DNA from: Pseudomonadota bacterium
GTDB taxonomy: Bacteria; Pseudomonadota; Gammaproteobacteria; Steroidobacterales; Steroidobacteraceae
Length of the DNA: 64,000 nucleotides
Reading direction: 5' to 3'
NCBI GenBank assembly: GCA_023417315.1
Contig: JAEZFW010000073.1
Span: 42,407 to 106,406, forward strand
A program made the position numbers and the translations under genes. Positions within the stretch are counted from its first letter, which is position 1; each line of letters begins with the position of its first letter. This document shows positions 7,976 through 15,200 of this stretch, in pieces. Under the pieces are notes generated by a model. It had not been told where the DNA came from, made no database searches, and was given only the letters and a program-made list of their open reading frames with translations.

Positions 7976-10117
7976 ATGCAAACCGCCGACACGCCCAATG
8001 AGACGCCTCTGCACGCGATACGCGCGGGGTCGCGGCGTGCTGCCCTCGCGGAGGCGTTGCGCGCCGAGTCGGTGGCGCCGGAGGCGATCGCTCGCGCCGA
8101 GGCAATCACAGACATCGTGGCCGGGTTGACCGACGATGAGGAAATCCTTGCGGGTGCATTGCTCTTTCCCCTCGTCGAGTCCGCATCGATCACGGTCGAA
8201 CGCGCGGCCGAGTTAGGCGGCCCGAATGCCGCTCAAGTGGCGAGCGAGCTCAAGCGGCTTGGTTCATTGAACGTTGCCGCTTCGTCGAAAAGCGCGAGCT
8301 CGCTGTCGGCCAATCAAGCTGAAGGGCTGCGCAAGATGCTGCTCGCCATCGTCACGGACCCGCGGCTCGTGCTCATCAAGTTGGCGGCGCAACTGCACCT
8401 CCTGCGGGAATCCAAGGACGCACCTGAAGAGCAACGTCGACAGATCGCGTACGAGACCCGCGAGATCTATGCACCTCTCGCGAACCGGCTGGGCGTTTGG
8501 CAGCTCAAGTGGGAGCTGGAAGACCTGAGCTTTCGTTACTTGGATCCCGAGAACTACAAACGTATTGCGGGCTGGCTCGCAGCCAAGCGCGTCGATCGCG
8601 AACGCTACATCGAGAATGTCATCAGCGCTCTCAATGAGGAGTTCGCAAAGGCGGGCATCAAGACGGACGTCGCCGGTCGCCCCAAACACATCTACAGCAT
8701 CTGGCGCAAGATGCAGCGCAAGGGTTTGTCGTTCGACCAGCTCTATGACATTCGCGCGGTCCGCGTCCTGGTCGACACCATCGCAGATTGCTATGCCGCG
8801 CTAGGTATCGTTCACGGGCTGTGGCCGTATATCCCTGGCGAGTTCGATGATTACATCGCGACACCGAAGGACAACTCGTATCGCTCGCTCCACACTGCGG
8901 TCATCGGACCCGGGAAGCTCCCGGTCGAAATACAGATCAGAACGCGCGAGATGCACGAGCACGCGGAGCTCGGCGTTGCGGCACACTGGAAGTACAAGGA
9001 AGGCGGAAAGAGGACGACCGCTGCCTATGAGCAGAAGATCGTCTGGCTGCGCCAATTGCTGGAGCCGGGCGATCGCGACACCGAAAGCGAGGGCGATTTT
9101 CTCGAGCGAGTGCGCTCCGAGCTGTTCGAGGATCGCGTGTATGCGTTGTCTCCACGCGGGGAGGTCATCGACTTGCCGCGCGGTGCGACCCCGCTCGACT
9201 ACGCATACCAGCTGCATACGGACTTAGGTCACCGTTGCCGAGGCGCGAAAGTGAACGGCCGAATGGTGCCGCTCAATCAGACGCTGCAGAACGGCGATCA
9301 GGTCGAGATCATCACGGGCAAACAACTCAACCCAAGCCGCGACTGGCTCGTGCCATCGCTCGGATACTTGGCCTCGCCACGTAATCGCAGCAAGGTGCGC
9401 GCGTGGTTCCGCAAGCTCGATGAAGAACAGAATCGCACTCAAGGCAAGCAGATTCTCGAGCGCGAGTTGCAGCGCCTCGCGATCCACTCTGTCACCATTC
9501 CGGAGCTGATCGGGGAATTCAATCTGCAGAACGCCGATCAACTGTATCTCGCGATCGGTGAAGGCGACATCAACGTCGCGCAGATCACAGGCGCCATCCA
9601 GCGACGCGCGAAACCGCAAGAGCTCCCCTCACCCATTCCACGCAGGCCTGCTCCGACACCCAAGGGTACGCAGGGTGTGACGGTCGAAGGCGTGGGCGAT
9701 CTACTCTCCCACTTCGCCCGCTGCTGCGGGCCGGTTCCCCCAGAGCCAATCGCGGGCTACATCACGCTCGGACGAGGCGTGAGCATCCATCGATCGGATT
9801 GCGTGAACTTCAAGCGCTTGGAGGCCTCGCATCCGCAGCGCGCGATCGCGGTCGATTGGGGCGGCGCGTTAGATCGATCGTTCCCAATCGATGTCAACGT
9901 GCGCGCATTCGACCGGCGCGGGCTCTTGCGAGACATCACGGCGGTGCTCGCCGACATGAAGATTAATATTCAGGGGATGAATACGCTGACACACGAGAAC
10001 GACGGGATCGCCGACATGAATCTCAAGATCACCGTGAGCGATCTCGAAGAGCTCTCGCGCGTCCTCGCGCGCATCCAGGGCTTGCCGAACGTCCTCAGCG
10101 TGCGCAGGCGAGCGTAA
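7976..10117 (+). CDS. relA: RelA, ribosome-associated (p)ppGpp synthetase
   Basis: This makes (p)ppGpp from ATP and GTP/GDP in the stringent response. The 713-residue product has a degenerate HD region (GALLFPLVE, about 60-68, in place of the His-Asp pair), so hydrolysis is unlikely. The synthetase domain carries EFDD (289-292), the ExDD motif that marks RelA rather than SpoT/Rel. TGS (about 385-445), a zinc-finger-like region with ARCCGP, and a C-terminal ACT domain follow. I chose ATG 7976 because upstream residues in frame overlap ruvC and do not look conserved. It is divergent from ruvC with a 144-nt shared control region. Confidence 0.95.
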   Translation: MQTADTPNETPLHAIRAGSRRAALAEALRAESVAPEAIARAEAITDIVAGLTDDEEILAGALLFPLVESASITVERAAELGGPNAAQVASELKRLGSLNVAASSKSASSLSANQAEGLRKMLLAIVTDPRLVLIKLAAQLHLLRESKDAPEEQRRQIAYETREIYAPLANRLGVWQLKWELEDLSFRYLDPENYKRIAGWLAAKRVDRERYIENVISALNEEFAKAGIKTDVAGRPKHIYSIWRKMQRKGLSFDQLYDIRAVRVLVDTIADCYAALGIVHGLWPYIPGEFDDYIATPKDNSYRSLHTAVIGPGKLPVEIQIRTREMHEHAELGVAAHWKYKEGGKRTTAAYEQKIVWLRQLLEPGDRDTESEGDFLERVRSELFEDRVYALSPRGEVIDLPRGATPLDYAYQLHTDLGHRCRGAKVNGRMVPLNQTLQNGDQVEIITGKQLNPSRDWLVPSLGYLASPRNRSKVRAWFRKLDEEQNRTQGKQILERELQRLAIHSVTIPELIGEFNLQNADQLYLAIGEGDINVAQITGAIQRRAKPQELPSPIPRRPAPTPKGTQGVTVEGVGDLLSHFARCCGPVPPEPIAGYITLGRGVSIHRSDCVNFKRLEASHPQRAIAVDWGGALDRSFPIDVNVRAFDRRGLLRDITAVLADMKINIQGMNTLTHENDGIADMNLKITVSDLEELSRVLARIQGLPNVLSVRRRA

Positions 10118-10186
10118 GACAGAAGGACGGAGAATTCAGAGCTCTCGCCAGGCACCCAAAGTGCGCAAGGCGATGTTTCATTGTCC

Positions 10187-10214
10187 GTCATCCTCGCGTA
10201 GGCGAGGACCCATC
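10187..10214. repeat. GTCATCCTCGC...GCGAGGACCCATC hairpin repeat (copy 1)
   Basis: A perfect CCTCGC/GCGAGG stem with a GTAG loop, flanked by GTCAT and ACCCATC. Related copies lie at 40326-40355 and, reversed, at 44829-44856. Similar hairpins are widespread in gammaproteobacterial genomes as REP-like elements. Confidence 0.7.
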
Positions 10215-10530
10215 CTGTTCTTATCTGTGCGTCTGCGTGCGAATCGAGAATCTTTTCTTGCTGACTCCGTGCGAACGGATAAAGAAAAGCAGAGATAAGA
10301 AAAGGATGGATCCTTGCCTCCGCGCATTGCTGTCCGGGGAAATGAATTGAGAAGCGATATTTCATTCGATCTTTGCAGGGTATTCGTACGCGTGCTGTCG
10401 ACGGCAAACTCAACTGCGCAAGGGTCAATGGATGCGTCCCTTCCCTTGCGGCAGCGCGGGCCGCTCCCGTGCATCCATGCACTTCGCGCCATTTGTACGT
10501 CCTGCACATCAGAAGGACAGGATGGGGGCG

Positions 10531-10567
10531 CCCCCTCCCTGACCCTCCCCCGCTTCACAAGGGAGGG
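10531..10567. repeat. GC-rich hairpin element, GCGGGGGAGGG family (copy 2, reversed)
   Basis: Read on the minus strand this gives GCGGGGGAGGG followed by TCAGGGAGGGGG, matching the ruvA-ruvB element apart from a few positions. CCCTCCC and GGGAGGG at its ends can pair. Confidence 0.6.
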
Positions 10568-10616
10568 AACATGGGACGAGAGGCGCCCCGCGCTAGTTTT
10601 CCCCGGACAGCAGTGC

Positions 10617-10670
10617 GCCTCCGCGAGGACGACGATCGTGATCGTCGGCTTAGCGTGCTTGGCGATCTTA
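10617..10670. repeat. Palindrome plus TTAGCGTGCTTGGCGA repeat (copy 1)
   Basis: GCGAGGACGAC leads into the perfect palindrome GACGATC-GT-GATCGTC (10631-10646), then GGCTTAGCGTGCTTGGCGATCT. A second copy at 44843-44893 keeps the flanks but has a different palindrome (GACGCC-GTG-GGCGTC). It ends 9 nt from the permease stop codon and could end that transcript. Confidence 0.6.
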
Positions 10671-10678
10671 TATTCCGG

Positions 10679-12025
10679 CTACCGTCCCGCCGCCTTCAAT
10701 CGAACCATCCTGACCAAATACAGCACGAAGATGATCCCCAGCATCGCAAGGAACGCATAAAGCTGCGTGATGCCGCCTTCGGCCTTGTTGCGTAGGGTTT
10801 CGAAGCCAAGCCAAACGACAGCGATGCACGCCAGTACCGGCACGAGCGGTCCGCCTGGAATCACGAAGGGGTCGCCGTCGCTGCGCACGTTGCGACGACG
10901 AAGGAACAACGTCGATAGAGAACAGAGGAAGTACAGCGACAGCGCCGCGAGATTCGAGAACCTCGTCAGCCACTCGAACGTGCCGAGCAGTGCGAACAGT
11001 GCGACGAACAGTCCATAGACCACGATGGCCACGTTGGGCGTTCTGAACACCGGGTGCACCCACGTCAAAGCAGCGGGCAAGAAATGATCGCGGCTCATGG
11101 CGAAGAGGCCCCGAGGCTCAGAGAGCATGTTGGCGCTCAAGTAGCCGAACATCGAAACGATCGCGGCCGCAATCATGATCGTGCGGGCGCTCGGACCCAG
11201 TGCGGCACCTGCCGCCTCGGCAAGCGGCGTGCGGCCCGTCGTTGCGAGGTCCATGCCCAGGATGCCGAGGGCGACGAACTGAATTGCGAGATACAGAACC
11301 GTGATGCTGCCAAGTGCGAGGAGAATCGCAAGGGGGACGGTACGCGAGATGTTCTTCACCTCGCCGCTCGGCACGGTCGCTCCCTCGATGCCGGAGAACG
11401 CGAAGATCATGATGCCGGCCGACCCGAGGACGGTGCTGATATCGGGCACGCTCGTCCAAACGAGATTCGAAGGCTTGATGAAGAACAGTCCGATACACAC
11501 GAACAGGAGCAAAGGCAGCAACTTGATCAGCGTGATCCCTTCGAGCACACGCGCTCCGTTGCGTACTCCGCGCATATTGATGGCCACCAGGCCTGCGACG
11601 AGCGCGGCAATGAGCACTTTCGCCACCCACTTCGGGGCGGCGATATTGAACAACGCGAACAGGGACTGAACGAACCCGTTCAAGATGCCCGAGGCGGCGA
11701 ACAATCCGGTCGTCAGGACCAGGCATCCGGCGATGAAGCCGAACATCGGACCCATCGCCGTTTCGACGTAGGCGTACGAACCGCCGGTGGCTGCGACTCG
11801 ACTGCCGTTTTCGGCGAAACACAGCACGACGAGACCGATGACGATCGCGCAGGCGACGTACGCAAGCGGAGCGGCGGTCCCAAGCGTGATGACCGCGGTA
11901 GCAGGCAACAGGAAGATGCCGCTGCCGACCGTGTAATTGAATATGTTCGCCGCGAACTGTCGAACGCCTAGCTCGCGCGAGAGCAGAGCATCCGGATCGG
12001 CAACGACGCGCTTGTCAGGCTGCAT
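10679..12025 (-). CDS. APC-superfamily amino-acid permease
   Basis: This is an inner-membrane amino-acid/polyamine/organocation transporter of 448 residues with about 12 hydrophobic helices. The first helix has the APC substrate-binding break GSGIFLLP, and a later one has AFSGIEGA, both typical of the superfamily. The substrate cannot be read from sequence. It stands alone on the minus strand, 270 nt downstream of lpd, with repeats on both sides, so it is probably a single-gene transcript. The start MQPDKRVVADPDALLSRELGVRQ is of normal length. Confidence 0.88.
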   Translation of the reverse strand: MQPDKRVVADPDALLSRELGVRQFAANIFNYTVGSGIFLLPATAVITLGTAAPLAYVACAIVIGLVVLCFAENGSRVAATGGSYAYVETAMGPMFGFIAGCLVLTTGLFAASGILNGFVQSLFALFNIAAPKWVAKVLIAALVAGLVAINMRGVRNGARVLEGITLIKLLPLLLFVCIGLFFIKPSNLVWTSVPDISTVLGSAGIMIFAFSGIEGATVPSGEVKNISRTVPLAILLALGSITVLYLAIQFVALGILGMDLATTGRTPLAEAAGAALGPSARTIMIAAAIVSMFGYLSANMLSEPRGLFAMSRDHFLPAALTWVHPVFRTPNVAIVVYGLFVALFALLGTFEWLTRFSNLAALSLYFLCSLSTLFLRRRNVRSDGDPFVIPGGPLVPVLACIAVVWLGFETLRNKAEGGITQLYAFLAMLGIIFVLYLVRMVRLKAAGR

Positions 12026-12164
12026 GCTCGCGGCAACTCTTCTTGTGTAAGCCTGCAGCGCACGTTACCACGTCCGGACTCTGGAGGCGCGCAGAGGCAT
12101 GATCTTGCGGTAGCCGCGACGCTCGCGCCTAGAACAATTGAAGGAACGCCAAGAGAAGAATATC

Positions 12165-12265
12165 GACAGGATGAACAGGATTAACGGGATGAAGGGCTTC
12201 GAATCCCTACGGACCTACTCCATTCTTCCATCCTGTTCATCCTGTTGAATCCTGTCTAATCTCCT
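12165..12265. repeat. Inverted array of ACAGGATGAACAGGATTAACGG units
   Basis: The left arm (12165-12195) carries CAGGATGAACAGGATTAACGG; the right arm (12227-12265) is its reverse complement in kind, CATCCTGTTCATCCTGTTGAATCC. The same unit recurs at 40551-40638. It sits in the 270-nt gap between lpd and the permease. Confidence 0.75.
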
Positions 12266-12295
12266 TCTTCTAGCTCGGCCAGTGCAACGCGCCGA

Positions 12296-13723
12296 TCAAC
12301 GGTTCGGGAAATCGATCGCGATCTTGTCCGCGTTCAACGCCGCTTCGTGCAGCGCTTCCGACAACGTCGGGTGGGCGTGGATCGTGCGTTGGATATCCTC
12401 AGTGCTCGCCGAGTATTCCATCGCAAGCACGGCTTCTGCGATGAGCTCGCCTGCCATCGGTCCGATGATGTGCACGCCGAGAATCTCGTCGTCGTCCTTT
12501 GCGGAGATCACCTTGCAGAATCCGGCCGTCGCTTCCATAGCGCGCGCTCGTCCGCTTGCGAGGAACGGGAAGGAACCCACCTTGTAGGCGCGAGCGCTCT
12601 TCTTCACTTCTTCTTCCGTCTGACCGACCCAGGCGATCTCCGGCGCGGTATAGATCACCGACGGGATGGTCTTATAGTTCACCTCGGCGACTTTTCCGGC
12701 GATGAGATCGGCGACCATGACGCCTTCCTCCTTGCCCTTGTGCGCCAGCATCGGACCGCGCACCAGATCGCCGACCGCCCACACGTTCGGTACGTTCGTC
12801 TTGCAATCGTGATCCACTTTCACGAAGCCGCGTTCGTCGAGCTGAACACCCGTGCCCTCGCCAAGCAGGTCCTTCGAGTAAGGACGTCGACCGATCGCGA
12901 CGACGACCTTGTCAACTTCCGCGCGCTGCTCGCCGTTTGCGTCCGTGTACTTGAGCACCAGTCCAGTCTTGCCCTTCTCGGCGCCGGTCACCTTCGCCCC
13001 GAGACGAATATCGAGTCCGAGCTTCTTGAAATGCTTGAGCGCTTCTTTGGCGACGGCGCCATCCGCCACGGGTAAGAACGTATCGAGCGCTTCAAGCACG
13101 ACGACTTCCGACCCGAGTCGCCGCCAAACGCTGCCGAGCTCGAGACCAATGACGCCAGCACCGATGACGCCGAGCCGCTTGGGAACGGTATCGAGCTCCA
13201 GCGCGCCCCATGAGTCGACGATGTCACGGCCGTCGAACGGCAGGCTCTTGAGCTCCGTCGGAGCAGATCCCGTCGCGAGAACGACGTGCTTCGCCGAGAG
13301 CTCCTGCTTCTTACCGTCTTTATCGGTGTACTCGACGCGATTGCCACTCAGCAACTTCCCGTGCCCCTGCAGCCCCGTCACGCCCGCGGCCTTGAACAGC
13401 GAGGCAATACCGAGCGTCGACTGCTTGACGATCTGAGCACGACGCTTCTGCATCGCCGCGAGATCGACCGACACGTCCCCGACCTTGATGCCGTGCATAG
13501 CAAATTCATGCTGCGCACGATGCACGAGCTCGGAGGACTCGAGCATCGCCTTCGAGGGAATGCAACCAGCATTCAGGCAGGTGCCGCCGAATGCATAAGA
13601 GCCATCCTTGTTGCGCCATTCATCGATGCACGCAACGGAAAGTTTGTTCTGACCTGCGCGTATGGCACAAGGATAGCCGGCCGGGCCGCCGCCGATGACG
13701 ATGACGTCGAATGATGAAGCCAT
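12296..13723 (-). CDS. lpd: Dihydrolipoyl dehydrogenase (E3)
   Basis: This FAD enzyme reoxidises dihydrolipoamide of the 2-oxoglutarate dehydrogenase complex with NAD. The 475-residue product has the FAD motif GGGPAGY (12-18), the redox disulfide in GGTCLNAGCIPSK, an NAD-binding GAGVIGLELG segment, and the C-terminal HAHPTLSE with the catalytic His-Glu pair. GGAG lies about 6 nt before the ATG. It is the last gene after sucA and sucB, 99 nt from sucB, so it most likely serves this complex. Confidence 0.96.
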   Translation of the reverse strand: MASSFDVIVIGGGPAGYPCAIRAGQNKLSVACIDEWRNKDGSYAFGGTCLNAGCIPSKAMLESSELVHRAQHEFAMHGIKVGDVSVDLAAMQKRRAQIVKQSTLGIASLFKAAGVTGLQGHGKLLSGNRVEYTDKDGKKQELSAKHVVLATGSAPTELKSLPFDGRDIVDSWGALELDTVPKRLGVIGAGVIGLELGSVWRRLGSEVVVLEALDTFLPVADGAVAKEALKHFKKLGLDIRLGAKVTGAEKGKTGLVLKYTDANGEQRAEVDKVVVAIGRRPYSKDLLGEGTGVQLDERGFVKVDHDCKTNVPNVWAVGDLVRGPMLAHKGKEEGVMVADLIAGKVAEVNYKTIPSVIYTAPEIAWVGQTEEEVKKSARAYKVGSFPFLASGRARAMEATAGFCKVISAKDDDEILGVHIIGPMAGELIAEAVLAMEYSASTEDIQRTIHAHPTLSEALHEAALNADKIAIDFPNR

Positions 13724-13738
13724 TGCTTCTCCTGAAGT

Positions 13739-13760
13739 TGGATAGCGGATAGCGGATTGG
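13739..13760. repeat. Single array of GGATAGC units between sucB and lpd
   Basis: GGATAGCGGATAGCGGATTGG is the same unit as the arms at 15067-15186 and 49218-49343, but here I see only one arm. It lies within the sucB-lpd spacer. Confidence 0.6.
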
Positions 13761-13822
13761 GGGAGTCGTCGAAAGCAGCGGTGCCAGCCGAGCTGTCGCG
13801 GACCCCGATCGCCTTCTTTCCG

Positions 13823-15046
13823 TCAGAGCTGCAGCAACAGCCGCGCCGGATCCTCGAGCGCTTCCTTGATCGCAACGAGAAACTGCACGGATTCACGACC
13901 ATCGACGATGCGATGGTCGTACGTGAGCGCGAGGTACATCATCGGGCGGATCTTGATCTCGCCGTTGATCACCATCGGGCGCTCCTGGATCTTGTGCATG
14001 CCGAGAATCGCCACCTGCGGCGGATTCAAAATTGGCGTCGACATCAGCGAGCCGAACACCCCTCCGTTCGTCAGCGTGAACGTGCCGCCGGTGAGCTCCT
14101 CGAGTGTGATCGACCCATCGCGCGCCTTCTGCGCATACGCGCCGACCGCGACTTCGATCTGCGCGAAGCTCATCTGCTCTGCATTGCGCAACACTGGAAC
14201 CATGAGGCCGCGATCGGTCGAGACCGCCACACCGATGTCATAGAACTCGTGATACACGATGTCGTTGCCGTCGATCGACGCGTTCACCGCGGGGAACTTG
14301 CGTAGTGCTTCGATCGCTGCCTTCACGAAGAAAGACATGAAGCCGAGCTTCACGCCGTGTGTCTTCTCGAATTTCTCTTTGTAGCGGGCACGAATCTCGT
14401 TCACGGCCGTCAAGTCGACTTCGTTGAACGTCGTCAACATCGCGGCCGTCGACTGCGCCTGGATCAACCGTTCGGCGATGCGTGCGCGCATCCGCGTCAT
14501 TGGCACGCGCTGCTCATTGCGCGATCCGCCAACCGGCGGCAACTGCACGGTCGGGGCAGTCGGCTTCGTTTGCTTTTCGGCGGGCGCCGTTTCTTTCTTA
14601 TTCAGATGCTGGATGACATCGCTCTTCGTCACACGTCCGTCGCGACCGCTGCCCGCGATCTGTCCGGCGTCGAGCTTGTGCTCCTCGACCATTCGCTTCG
14701 CGGCGGGTGCAAGCTTCGCAGCAGACCCTGCGCCGCCATCCGATTTCGCTTCCGCGGCCGCGGGGGCCGCCTGCGTCTTCTGTGCTGGCGCGCCCGCTGC
14801 GGCCGCTGCACCCTCCTCCAGAACTGCCAACACCTGACCGCTCGTGACGGTGGCACCGTTCTCGACCTTGAGCTCCTTGATGACACCCGCTGAAGGCGCC
14901 GGCACCTCGAGCACGACCTTATCGGTTTCCAAGTCGACGAGGTTCTCATCGCGCCCCACTGCATCGCCAGGTTTCTTGTGCCAAGCGACGAGCGTCGCGT
15001 CCGTGACGGATTCGGGCAGTTGCGGAACTTTGACTTCAATACTCAT
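13823..15046 (-). CDS. sucB: Dihydrolipoyllysine-residue succinyltransferase (E2o)
   Basis: This is the core of the 2-oxoglutarate dehydrogenase complex, transferring succinyl groups from lipoyl-Lys to CoA. The ATG at 15046 gives 407 residues starting MSIEVKVPQLPESV, the conserved lipoyl-domain N terminus. The lipoyl Lys is in ETDKVVLEVPAP, an Ala/Pro/Glu-rich linker follows, a peripheral-subunit-binding domain is near residue 115-150, and the catalytic domain has YDHRIVDGRE with active-site His. Upstream in-frame codons are in the inverted repeat and are not part of the gene. Confidence 0.97.
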   Translation of the reverse strand: MSIEVKVPQLPESVTDATLVAWHKKPGDAVGRDENLVDLETDKVVLEVPAPSAGVIKELKVENGATVTSGQVLAVLEEGAAAAAGAPAQKTQAAPAAAEAKSDGGAGSAAKLAPAAKRMVEEHKLDAGQIAGSGRDGRVTKSDVIQHLNKKETAPAEKQTKPTAPTVQLPPVGGSRNEQRVPMTRMRARIAERLIQAQSTAAMLTTFNEVDLTAVNEIRARYKEKFEKTHGVKLGFMSFFVKAAIEALRKFPAVNASIDGNDIVYHEFYDIGVAVSTDRGLMVPVLRNAEQMSFAQIEVAVGAYAQKARDGSITLEELTGGTFTLTNGGVFGSLMSTPILNPPQVAILGMHKIQERPMVINGEIKIRPMMYLALTYDHRIVDGRESVQFLVAIKEALEDPARLLLQL

Positions 15047-15066
15047 GAAAGATCTCTGATAGAGAA

Positions 15067-15186
15067 GCGGATGGCGGATAGGGGATAGGACAGACAGGAA
15101 CCGCACCGCCGTGAGGTGAACCCCGGACCGCGTGAACACCGATGCTCGGCGCTCTCATCTATCCGCGATCCGCTATCCGCTATCCG
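15067..15186. repeat. Inverted array of GCGGATAG units between sucA and sucB
   Basis: The left arm (15067-15089) reads GCGGATGGCGGATAGGGGAT; the right arm (15159-15186) reads as ATCCGCTATCCGCTATCCG. The arms are 69 nt apart and fill the 154-nt gap between sucA and sucB, so the operon mRNA would carry a large hairpin. Confidence 0.8.
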
Positions 15187-15200
15187 ATTCATGTTCTTGC

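Larger units (their letters stand above)
10118..10678. repeat. 560-bp gene-free mosaic of dispersed hairpin elements
   Basis: No gene is supported here. The stretch contains at least four elements: CCTCGC-GTAG-GCGAGG hairpin inside 10187-10214; a partial inverted copy of its flank near 10304-10335; the GC-rich element at 10531-10567; and a perfect palindrome GACGATC-GT-GATCGTC at 10631-10646 followed by GGCTTAGCGTGCTTGGCGA. It lies between the 3' ends of relA (plus) and the permease (minus), where terminators would be expected. Confidence 0.7.

Noticed and set aside
11054..11971. 305-codon open frame on the plus strand opposite the APC permease
   Set aside because: Its translation is polar and low-complexity, and the minus strand has a normal 12-helix permease.
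12165..12265. Rho-independent terminator
   Set aside because: The arms pair but are not followed by a T-run, and the arms are too long and repetitive for a classical terminator, so I list it as a repeat.
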